DNA from: an uncultured Opitutaceae bacterium
Lineage (GTDB): Bacteria; Verrucomicrobiota; Verrucomicrobiia; Opitutales; Opitutaceae
Length of the DNA stretch: 48,229 bases
Assembly: GCA_937958045.1 (NCBI GenBank)
Contig: CALFXL010000073.1
Coordinates: 1 to 48,229 of the forward strand
Reading direction: 5' to 3'
Of this stretch, positions 25,424 through 32,497 are shown one piece after another. How positions within the stretch are numbered: the stretch's first letter is position 1; every line of letters starts with the position of its first letter. The position numbers and the translations under genes were made by a program. The notes under the pieces were generated by a model. The model made no database searches. It had not been told where the DNA came from and saw only the letters and a list, made by a program, of their open reading frames with translations.

Positions 25424-27094
25424 TTACTCCTTGCGGGAGGCCTCGTCGAGAATATCGCCGAGGTTCATCATGTCGCCAGAGCTGTCGCGGTTGAGCGCGT
25501 CGTAGGTCGCGGTCTCGGCGGCGAGTTGCTCGGTGCTGTAGTTCGCAGCCTTGATCGAGAGACCGAGGCGACGTTCGTCGCGGTCGATCTTGATGACGCG
25601 GGCGGAAACTTCCTGGCCGGGCTTGAGGACGTCTTTGACCTTGTCGATGCGCTCTTCGCTGATCTGCGAGATGTGCACGAGGCCGTCGATACCGTCCTTG
25701 AGCTCCACGAAGGCACCGAAGGAGGTGATCTTGGTCACGACACCCTTGACGACGTCGCCGATCTTGAAGTGCGAGTCGATGTCGCTCCACGGATCCTGCG
25801 AGAGCTGCTTCATGCCGAGGCTGATGCGCTGCTGGGTCGGATCGACGTCGAGAACGGTCGCGTCCACTTCGTCGCCCTTCTTGAGCACTTCGCTCGGGTG
25901 GTTGATCTTGCGGGTCCAGCTCATGTCGGAGACGTGGACCATACCGTCGATACCTTCTTCGAGTTCGATGAAGGCGCCGTAGGTGGTCATGTTGCGGACC
26001 TTGCCGCGGACGCGAGCGCCGATCGGGTAGTTGTGGCGAACCATGTCCCACGGATTCGGCTCGAGCTGGCGGAGGCCGAGCGAGATCTTCTGCTCGTCCT
26101 TCTGGATGCCGAGGACAACCGCATCGAGTTCCTGCCCGACCTTGAGGAGTTCGGAGGGTTTCGAGATGCGCTTCGTCCAAGACATTTCGGTGATGTGCAC
26201 GAGGCCTTCGACACCGGGTTCGATTTCAACGAACGCGCCGTAGGGCACGAGGTTGACGACCTTGCCGCGGACCTTGGCGCCGACGGGGAATTTGTGCTCG
26301 ATCTCGTCCCACGGATTCTTCGTGGTCTGCTTGAGGCCGAGGGAAACGCGTTCCTTTTCGCGGTTCACTTCGATGATCATCACCTGGATCTCTTCGCCCT
26401 GCTTGAGCATTTCGGAGGGGTGCGTGATGCGGCCCCAGCTCATGTCGGTGATGTGAAGAAGACCGTCCATGCCATCGAGGTCGATGAACGCGCCGAAGTC
26501 CGTGATGTTTTTCACGATACCCTTGCGGACCTGACCCGGCTGGATCGTGTCGAGGAGGGTGCGGCGTTTCTGCGTGCGCTGCTCTTCGATGAGCTCGCGG
26601 CGCGAGAGGACGATGTTCTTACGTTCGAGATTAATTTTGAGGACCTTGAAGTCGTAGGTCTGGCCCACGTACTGATCGAGGTTCTTCGGGGGCTGCACGT
26701 CGATGTGCGAAGCCGGGAGGAAGGAGTCGACGCCGATCGAGACGATCAGGCCGCCCTTGACCTTGGCCTTCACGCGGCCAGAGGCGATGGAGCCTTCGGG
26801 GAACTTGGTGAGGATGTTATCCCAGTTCTTCTTCTGCTCGGCCTTGTCGTAAGACAGCACGGGGGCGCCGTTCTTGTCTTCGAGTTTTTCCACGTAAACA
26901 TCGATGGAGGAGCCGATCTGGAGCTCACCGATATCGATAAATTCGTTGGCGGGGATGACGCCTTCCGATTTGCCGCCGATGTCGACAACGACTTCGTTCT
27001 GGCGGATTTCCGTGATGGTACCGGAGACGATTTCTCCTTCTTTAAGTTTATCGAAGGAGGACTGCGCGAGCAGTTCTTGCATGACTGAACTCAT
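25424..27094 (-). CDS. rpsA: 30S ribosomal protein S1
   Basis: A 556-residue S1 protein with six S1 (OB-fold) repeats. The repeat starts are LKEGEIVSGTITEIRQNEVV, GSIASGRVKAKVKGGLIVSI, GQVRKGIVKNITDFGAFIDL, GAKVRGKVVNLVPYGAFVEI, GARVRGKVRNMTTYGAFIEL and GDVVKGVVTKITSFGAFVEL. Repeats 3-6 carry the canonical GLLHITDMSW-type ending. S1 binds mRNA upstream of start codons and aids translation initiation; the first two repeats bind the ribosome. This matches the E. coli length (557). The start MSSVMQELLAQSSFDKLKEG at 27094 is chosen over an upstream in-frame codon; an internal ATG at 27082 is possible. Confidence 0.97.
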   Translation of the reverse strand: MSSVMQELLAQSSFDKLKEGEIVSGTITEIRQNEVVVDIGGKSEGVIPANEFIDIGELQIGSSIDVYVEKLEDKNGAPVLSYDKAEQKKNWDNILTKFPEGSIASGRVKAKVKGGLIVSIGVDSFLPASHIDVQPPKNLDQYVGQTYDFKVLKINLERKNIVLSRRELIEEQRTQKRRTLLDTIQPGQVRKGIVKNITDFGAFIDLDGMDGLLHITDMSWGRITHPSEMLKQGEEIQVMIIEVNREKERVSLGLKQTTKNPWDEIEHKFPVGAKVRGKVVNLVPYGAFVEIEPGVEGLVHITEMSWTKRISKPSELLKVGQELDAVVLGIQKDEQKISLGLRQLEPNPWDMVRHNYPIGARVRGKVRNMTTYGAFIELEEGIDGMVHVSDMSWTRKINHPSEVLKKGDEVDATVLDVDPTQQRISLGMKQLSQDPWSDIDSHFKIGDVVKGVVTKITSFGAFVELKDGIDGLVHISQISEERIDKVKDVLKPGQEVSARVIKIDRDERRLGLSIKAANYSTEQLAAETATYDALNRDSSGDMMNLGDILDEASRKE

Positions 27095-27301
27095 AACAAC
27101 AGGCGAATCGCCGCCGTCTTCGCTCCGCGACGCCGGTCCTTCGCGAATGACCCTGACGGGTCGAGGTTGAAGGTTACCTGACAAACGAGATCAACGGGAG
27201 CGATGCGGCGCGTTGACCTATCCGAAAGAAAGTGCCGCAAGGGGCGGAAAGTCGCAAAGCCCCCGCCCGCCCGCAAGCACGAATATAACTCTTCTCACCG
27301 G

Positions 27302-27321
27302 CAGGCCGACGGCCTGTTTTT
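27302..27321 (+). terminator. Plus-strand terminator-like hairpin upstream of rpsA
   Basis: CAGGCC-GAC-GGCCTG is followed by five Ts on the plus strand. It lies in the 265-nt gap between rpsA and the last metal-transport gene, both on the minus strand, so no known gene uses it. It may be fortuitous. Confidence 0.3.
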
Positions 27322-27359
27322 GGTCTTTCCGGCTTTCTCGTGCCCCGCTTCCCCAAGAC

Positions 27360-28304
27360 TTAGCTTGCTTCCGCCGGTGCCGTGCCAGGCTTTGCCGGTT
27401 TCCGCCAGCGTAGCCAGAGGCCTTGCGTCGGGCTAAAAACCCACGCCAACCCGAACAAACCCGCCCCCGCCACCACGATCGCGGGCGCGATCTGACTGCC
27501 AAGCGCCAGCGCCAAATGAACGCCCAACACCGTGCTCAGCGCCGCATGCACCACCGATAACCCGTGCATGCGCGCCAGCCGAGTCGTGAGCAGTCCGCTC
27601 GTCGCTCCGGGCAAAATCAACATCGCCACCACCAAGATCGCGCCCACCGCCTCAAACGCGCTCACCGCCACGATCGAGAGTACGATCATCGTGCCATAAT
27701 GCGTCGCGGTCGTGTTGACGCCCAGCGATCGCGCGAGCCCGGGGTCAAACGAACTCACGAGCAGTTGCTTGTAGAAAATCGTGATCAGCAAAACCACGCC
27801 GATCAGCACCGATCCCATGCGAACGAGCGGCGCCGGGATGCCGCCTTCGTCGAGCGCCGCGATGTTTCCGATTTCGCCGTACAACACACACTCCGCGTCG
27901 AGATCGACCTGACTTGAATAAACCGACACCAGCACCACGCCGATCGCGAACAACGTCGTAAAGGTCACGCCGATCGACGCGTCTTGTTTCACACGCGTTT
28001 TCCGATGGATCGTTTCCACGATCACCGTTGTCGCCACGCCCGCGAGCAGCGCACCGAGAAACATCGCCCACGTGCCGCGCGTTCCGGTGATCAAAAACGC
28101 GATCACCAATCCAGGCAGCACGCTGTGACTCACCGCATCGCCCATCAGCGCCATGCGGCGCAGCATCAGATAATTTCCCACCAGTCCGCACGTCGCGGTG
28201 ACGAAAAACCCCATCAGCATCCACGCGCCCGTCGCTGGCAAATAATCCGTCCACGGAGCCACCACGACATGGTGAAAATCGAAAGCCGGCAGCAGCTCGT
28301 TCAT
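27360..28304 (-). CDS. Metal ABC transporter permease (ABC-3 family, TroD/MntD/ZnuB type)
   Basis: A 314-residue membrane protein of the ABC-3 family, about eight or nine hydrophobic segments. Family motifs are LMLRRMALMGDAVSHSVLPG near residue 50, LGALLAGVATTVIVETIHRK with the cytoplasmic loop KTRVKQDASIGVTFTTLFAI, FDPGLARSLGVNTTATHYGT, and VGAILVVAMLILPGATSGLL. It forms the channel with the fused permease encoded just upstream; the two genes overlap by ATGA (28301-28304). The ABC-3 family carries Mn, Zn or Fe ions. Confidence 0.94.
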   Translation of the reverse strand: MNELLPAFDFHHVVVAPWTDYLPATGAWMLMGFFVTATCGLVGNYLMLRRMALMGDAVSHSVLPGLVIAFLITGTRGTWAMFLGALLAGVATTVIVETIHRKTRVKQDASIGVTFTTLFAIGVVLVSVYSSQVDLDAECVLYGEIGNIAALDEGGIPAPLVRMGSVLIGVVLLITIFYKQLLVSSFDPGLARSLGVNTTATHYGTMIVLSIVAVSAFEAVGAILVVAMLILPGATSGLLTTRLARMHGLSVVHAALSTVLGVHLALALGSQIAPAIVVAGAGLFGLAWVFSPTQGLWLRWRKPAKPGTAPAEAS

Positions 28305-29758
28305 GCGCCACCTCGCTTTCCTGCTTCGCCGGTCAAGCCGGCATTTTGATGAACATCCTGCACGCTCGGGATCGCTTTGCCGTGCGGATCATGCGTCGCG
28401 TAGCCGAGTCGTCGTTCGAGTTCGCGCACCACATCTTCGCCGAGCACGTGCTCGATGTTTTCCGCATCATCATGCACGTGGTCCGGCGCGATGTTCGCGG
28501 AGTTGGTCAAATAAAGTTCCCACAAGCGGTGATTGCGCACGATCTCCGCGCTGCGCTGACGTCCCGCGGGCGTGAAATAAACCATCGGCCCGTTCACCGT
28601 CGCCAAGCCATGACGTTCCAGCGAGTTCACCTCGCGACCGATTTCCTCGAGCGTCGCGCGACGTTTCTCCGCGAGCGCCTTGAGCGACACGCCTTCGAGC
28701 GCCGCGCCTTCGTTTTCCCAAACGTGATAAATCGCCTTCAGCGTGTTCTCCCGCTGCGTGCGTCCCGAGCGCGAGCGTCGCGCCCACCACTTCGACAACA
28801 CGCCATAACGCGGTCCGAATAAAAACGCTCCGAGAAACACCGTGCTCGCACCAAGCACCATCAACGGACCGGTCGGAAGATTTTTTCCGACGAACGAAAA
28901 GAACGCACCGACCGACGCCGCCAGCACGCCGAAAACCACCGCCAGCGTGAGCAGGCGATGCAGACGATCCGTGAGCAAATACGCGGCCGCCGCCGGCGTG
29001 ATCAGCATCGCCGACACCAACACCACACCGACCGCTTTGAGCGCGATCACCACGCTCATTGCTAGCAACAACATCAATCCGTGATGCACCCAGCGCACCG
29101 GCAGTCCCGATGCGCGTGCGAAGCCTTCGTCGAAGCTCGTCACGAGAAGTTCTTTGTAGAAAAGCGCGACCATCACCACCGCGAGCAGCGTCACCGCGCT
29201 CATCAACGCGACATCGTCCCAGCCCAACGCCGCCGCTTGTCCAAACATGAATTTATCCAGACCGCTCTGCGTGCCCGACGGCAGGTTTTGAATGATCATC
29301 GTCTGCAGACACAGCCCCGCCGCAAAAAACGACGCCAACACGAGCCCGAGCGCCGCGTCTTCCTTGATGCGCGTCGTGCGCGTCAACGCGCTCACCATCG
29401 CCGAGCCCAGCAATCCCGCGATCGTCGCGCCGACGAGGATCGCGACGGGATCTTTCTCCATGTTCCAAAGGAACCCCCCCGCCACGCCCGGCAGCACCGC
29501 GTGCGACAACGCATCGCCCATCAACGCCATCTTGCGCACGACGATGAATCCACCGAGCAAGCCGCAAGAAATTCCGAGCAAGATAGATCCGATCAACGCG
29601 AAGCGCAGCGACGGATCTCGCATCGAAAAAAATCGCGCGAGCTGCTCCACCAAATCCGTCTCCACGACATCGCTCACCTGCGCCGCGTGCAGCGCAACCG
29701 GCGCGATCAGCAACGCCAGCCAGCCGAAGATGAATCGCAGCTGTTTTTTCGAAACCAT
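28301..29758 (-). CDS. Metal ABC transporter permease fused to a C-terminal DtxR/MntR-like regulator domain
   Basis: A 485-residue fusion. Residues about 1-320 are an ABC-3 permease: IVVRKMALMGDALSHAVLPG, RTTRIKEDAALGLVLASFFA, TSFDEGFARASGLPVRWVHH and VVLVSAMLITPAAAAYLL. A signal-like start (FGWLALLIAPVALHA) precedes the core. Residues about 335-395 are a DtxR-type winged helix (SLKALAEKRRATLEEIGREV then LERHGLATV). Residues about 405-465 are the metal-binding and dimerisation part: NHRLWELYL (H410), DDAENIEHVL (E433, E436, H437) and a THDPHGKAIP ending. By unaided alignment these match MntR His77, Glu99, Glu102 and His103, while MntR Asp8 and Glu11 are replaced by N338 and K341. It probably combines metal import with sensing. 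Confidence 0.93.
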   Translation of the reverse strand: MVSKKQLRFIFGWLALLIAPVALHAAQVSDVVETDLVEQLARFFSMRDPSLRFALIGSILLGISCGLLGGFIVVRKMALMGDALSHAVLPGVAGGFLWNMEKDPVAILVGATIAGLLGSAMVSALTRTTRIKEDAALGLVLASFFAAGLCLQTMIIQNLPSGTQSGLDKFMFGQAAALGWDDVALMSAVTLLAVVMVALFYKELLVTSFDEGFARASGLPVRWVHHGLMLLLAMSVVIALKAVGVVLVSAMLITPAAAAYLLTDRLHRLLTLAVVFGVLAASVGAFFSFVGKNLPTGPLMVLGASTVFLGAFLFGPRYGVLSKWWARRSRSGRTQRENTLKAIYHVWENEGAALEGVSLKALAEKRRATLEEIGREVNSLERHGLATVNGPMVYFTPAGRQRSAEIVRNHRLWELYLTNSANIAPDHVHDDAENIEHVLGEDVVRELERRLGYATHDPHGKAIPSVQDVHQNAGLTGEAGKRGGA

Positions 29759-29829
29759 GGCTCACATCAACGCGTCGAATCGCGTCGCACTGCGCGTATC
29801 CTTCGCGTTAGAAAAATCGACGTTCGTTT

Positions 29830-30609
29830 TCATCGCGCAGTGCCGAGCGCCGACGCTACTTCCGACAAAATCGTCAGTCGTCCGCCGTAGGTTTTTTGCA
29901 GCAACTCGGCGGTGAACACGTCTTCCGTTTTTCCGTACGCGACCAGACGCATATTGAGCAGCACCAGATCATCGAAGTACTGACGCGCGGTCGGAAGATC
30001 GTGATGCACCACGAGAATGGTCTTCCCTTGATCGCGCAGCTCACGCAGCACCGCGACGATCGCCGCCTCCGTGGCCGCATCGACGCCCGCGAATGGCTCG
30101 TCCATGAAGTAGAGATCCGCTTCTTGCGCGAGTGCTCGCGCGAGAAACACGCGTTGCTGTTGTCCGCCCGAGAGATTTGAAATCTGCCGATTCGCGTACG
30201 GCAGCATCTGCACTTTTTCCAAACACTGACGCGCAATCTCGCGATCCGCTTTTCCGGGACGTCGCAGCAAACCAAGCCGTCCATAACGCCCCATCAACAC
30301 GACATCCATCACGTTGACCGGAAAATCCCAGTCGACCGATTCACGCTGCGGCACATAACCAATACGCGTCGCCGCGCGCGAAAACGGTTCGCCAAAAAAC
30401 TTCACCCATCCGCTCGAGAGCGGCAGCAAGCCCATGCAGGCTTTGATCAACGTCGATTTGCCCGCGCCGTTTGGACCCACGATGCCGACGAGTCGTCCCG
30501 ATGTAATGGAAATGTCGATACCCCACAGCACCGGCTTCTGATGATAAGCGACGGTGAGGTCGTGAATTTCCAACGATGGCACCTGTGGGCGATCGGGAGT
30601 TTTCGTCAT
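29830..30609 (-). CDS. Metal ABC transporter ATP-binding protein (TroB/MntB/ZnuC type)
   Basis: A 259-residue ABC ATPase. It shows Walker A VGPNGAGKSTLIKACMGLLP, Q-loop GYVPQRESVDWDFPVNVMDV, signature LSGGQQQRVFLARALAQEAD, Walker B LYFMDEPFAGVDAATEAA and switch His in LVVHHDLPTARQYFDD. The sequence VPQRESVDWDFPVNVMDVVL is typical of manganese/zinc ATPases. It powers the two permeases encoded downstream. The ATG follows the upstream outer-membrane-type gene after only 2 nt. A 71-nt gap precedes the fused permease gene, the only sizeable break in the operon. Confidence 0.94.
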   Translation of the reverse strand: MTKTPDRPQVPSLEIHDLTVAYHQKPVLWGIDISITSGRLVGIVGPNGAGKSTLIKACMGLLPLSSGWVKFFGEPFSRAATRIGYVPQRESVDWDFPVNVMDVVLMGRYGRLGLLRRPGKADREIARQCLEKVQMLPYANRQISNLSGGQQQRVFLARALAQEADLYFMDEPFAGVDAATEAAIVAVLRELRDQGKTILVVHHDLPTARQYFDDLVLLNMRLVAYGKTEDVFTAELLQKTYGGRLTILSEVASALGTAR

Positions 30610-30611
30610 GT

Positions 30612-31415
30612 TTAGAAACGTTGCGCGAAACCAACGAAGAACGCGAGGTCATCAGCGGCGCGCGTCAAACCCACCGAAACGCCCGCGTCGAGTTGCAGAT
30701 CATCATTCACGCCGTACGTGACGCCGCAGTTGAAACCGAGCGCAGGTTTTCCCTCGCCCGTTTCCGCCGCGAGTTCGACGAATCCTCCGAGGCGCTCCGT
30801 GACGGCGCGGCCGATCGTCGCCGTGTTCACCCACGCCAACGTGTAGCCGTCGTCGCGTTCGTTGCGCACCACATCCAGCTCGGTCATCGCCCCGAAACTC
30901 CAGCCACCCGCGAGCGACGCCGCGAAGGGGAAAATCACACCGCCTTCCACCGAATCGTTGCCGAGATCGTCAGACGCCGTGGGCAATTTGATAAACGGCA
31001 TCACGCCAAACGCGGTGTCGCCCGCGTCGTTGCCCCAAAGATTCTTCTTCGCACGCAGCGTGAGATCACCCACCCCGCGCGTGCGCTGACGTTCGCCTGT
31101 CGCACGGTCTTCTTTTTCCAACTCGAGATAACCGTCGGCGACGATCTGCAACTCGGTGTCCTGCGTGAGTCCGACACGCACATTCAAGGGCGCAACATTC
31201 CAGAGCGTCACTTGCTCGGTGGACTTTTCCACGTTGTGACGATCGCGTGTGTACTGCGCGGCGCTCATCTCAAGTTGCACGCGCCCTTGAGCCACCGTGT
31301 GCGGACTTTCCGTCGCATCTGGGCGATCCGTGGACAACTCGCGTTGCGCGTGTAGTGGCGCCGTCACTACAAACGCCGCGGCGATCACAAGAGGCTTTGT
31401 CGAGAGTTTGTTCAT
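30612..31415 (-). CDS. Outer-membrane-type protein (Phenol_MetA_deg/transporter-like family) in the metal operon
   Basis: A 267-residue protein with a signal peptide (MNKLSTKPLVIAAAFVVTAP-LHAQ). The mature part begins RELSTDRPDATESPHTVAQG, the hallmark of the family annotated as Phenol_MetA_deg or transporter. It has alternating beta-strand-like sequence (VQLEMSAAQYTRD, LNVRVGLTQDTELQIVADGY) and ends in aromatic phenylalanine (LAFFVGFAQRF), a typical beta-barrel C-terminus. It is translationally coupled to the metal-binding protein gene by an ATGA overlap at 31412-31415 and abuts the ATPase gene. A role as an outer-membrane pore for metal ions is inferred from context only. Confidence 0.8.
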   Translation of the reverse strand: MNKLSTKPLVIAAAFVVTAPLHAQRELSTDRPDATESPHTVAQGRVQLEMSAAQYTRDRHNVEKSTEQVTLWNVAPLNVRVGLTQDTELQIVADGYLELEKEDRATGERQRTRGVGDLTLRAKKNLWGNDAGDTAFGVMPFIKLPTASDDLGNDSVEGGVIFPFAASLAGGWSFGAMTELDVVRNERDDGYTLAWVNTATIGRAVTERLGGFVELAAETGEGKPALGFNCGVTYGVNDDLQLDAGVSVGLTRAADDLAFFVGFAQRF

Positions 31416-32317
31416 TTAAGGGCCTCCACGATCGTGTGCAGGTTGTGTTTGATCATGCCTTCGTAGGTGCCGACATCGTATCCATTTTCGACCTGACCGC
31501 GCGGCCCCATGGCGTCGGAGAACAACTCGCCACCAACCGCCACGCCCGCGTCTTTCGCGATGCGACGGATCGCCGCCGGCGACACGCTCGACTCCACAAA
31601 AATCGCCTTCAATCCGCGCGCGCGGATGAAATCCGTGAGCTTCGCCACATCCGCCAGCGCCGCCTCGCTCACCGTGGAAATTCCCTGCAAACCCACGACC
31701 TGAAATCCGTAAGCGCGCCCGAAGTACGCATACGCATCGTGACTGGTTACGAGCACGCGTTTCTCCTCGGGCAACTCGGCCGCTTTCGTTTTCGCCCAAC
31801 GGTGCAGCTCGGCCATTTCCTCACGTACGCGAGCCGCGTTGGCCGCAAAAACCGTCGCCTGTTCCGGACGCGCGTCGCTCAGTCGTTTCTCCACGACATC
31901 CACGCACAACGCCCACAGCTCCACATCGAACCACACGTGCGGATCGGGATGCGCGCCTTCTCCGAGCAACCGCGATTTCGGCAACTCCGCCGTCACCGCA
32001 TACGCATGTTTGCCCGACTTCTTCATGCGCTCGAAGACCTCCGTCATTTTTCCTTCGAGCATCAGTCCGGAATAAAAAATCAACTCCGCGCGGTTCAGTT
32101 TCAAAACATCGTTCGCCGTCGCCTTGTAGAGATGCGGATCGACGCCCGGCCCCATCAACACCTGAGCAGCAACCGCGTCGCCGCCCACGCGCGTCACCAA
32201 ATCATGCACCATCCCGGTCGTGCTTACGACTCGCAACGGTGCTGCTGTCAGCACGCAGCCGACCGTCGTCCCCACCAGTACGCCCAGCCATCGCCATGCG
32301 CGAAAAACAAGTTCCAT
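31412..32317 (-). CDS. troA: Metal ABC transporter substrate-binding protein, TroA-like
   Basis: A 301-residue cluster A-I binding protein, first gene of the metal operon. After a signal segment (residues 1-26) it has GVDPHLY (H62), HPDPHVWFDVELWA (H127), VLVTSHDAYAYFGRAYGF (H193) and GGELFSDAMG (D268), matching the His3-Asp metal site of Treponema TroA. HDAYAYFGRAYG followed by GLQGISTVSE is very TroA-like; Mn-type PsaA has SEGAF at this place. It binds Zn or Mn in the periplasm. The ATG at 32317 is preferred; GTG codons at 32323 and 32335 are in frame, and a GGAG (32335-32338) would be closer to the first of these. A 32-bp palindrome lies 35 nt upstream. Confidence 0.93.
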   Translation of the reverse strand: MELVFRAWRWLGVLVGTTVGCVLTAAPLRVVSTTGMVHDLVTRVGGDAVAAQVLMGPGVDPHLYKATANDVLKLNRAELIFYSGLMLEGKMTEVFERMKKSGKHAYAVTAELPKSRLLGEGAHPDPHVWFDVELWALCVDVVEKRLSDARPEQATVFAANAARVREEMAELHRWAKTKAAELPEEKRVLVTSHDAYAYFGRAYGFQVVGLQGISTVSEAALADVAKLTDFIRARGLKAIFVESSVSPAAIRRIAKDAGVAVGGELFSDAMGPRGQVENGYDVGTYEGMIKHNLHTIVEALK

Positions 32318-32352
32318 GACCACACCGCTACGCACTCCGGGAAAAGCCGCAA

Positions 32353-32384
32353 GTACAAAAGTTAGCCTAGGCTAACTTTTGTAC
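32353..32384. promoter_or_regulatory. Perfect 32-bp palindrome, candidate DtxR/MntR-family operator of the metal operon
   Basis: Half-site GTACAAAAGTTAGCCT (32353-32368) is followed by its exact reverse complement AGGCTAACTTTTGTAC (32369-32384), with no mismatch. The core TTAGCCTAGGCTAA resembles the DtxR/IdeR box (TTAGGTTAGSCTAACCTAA). It lies 35 nt before the first codon of the metal operon, where it would overlap the promoter. On the minus strand TTGGTA and TAACTT are 17 nt apart and overlap it, a weak -35/-10 pair. The sensor is plausibly the DtxR domain fused to a permease in the same operon. Confidence 0.82.
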
Positions 32385-32458
32385 CAAAACCGTTTTTTTA
32401 GTAGGCGGAATCTCGCGCTACTCTTTCTGCCGCTGTTCCTTCTCCGATCGCTCGCGCC

Positions 32459-32490
32459 AAAAAGAAACGGCAGCGTTCCTCACGCTGCCG
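32459..32490 (-). terminator. Intrinsic terminator of the trpD-glmM unit
   Basis: CGGCAGCG/CGCTGCCG, 8-bp stem with a 7-nt loop, followed on the minus strand by TTTCTTTTT. It begins 7 nt after the glmM stop and precedes the metal operon's palindrome, so the metal operon has its own promoter. Confidence 0.88.
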
Positions 32491-32497
32491 TCATCGG

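Noticed and set aside
25215..26180. Upstream extension of the aminotransferase frame through rpsA
   Set aside because: The added residues are antisense to S1 domains and lack any motif; the start at 25214 is well placed after the rpsA terminator.
25526..27088. 520-codon plus-strand open frame opposite rpsA
   Set aside because: Acidic repetitive translation mirrors the repeated S1 domains; S1 is the real gene.
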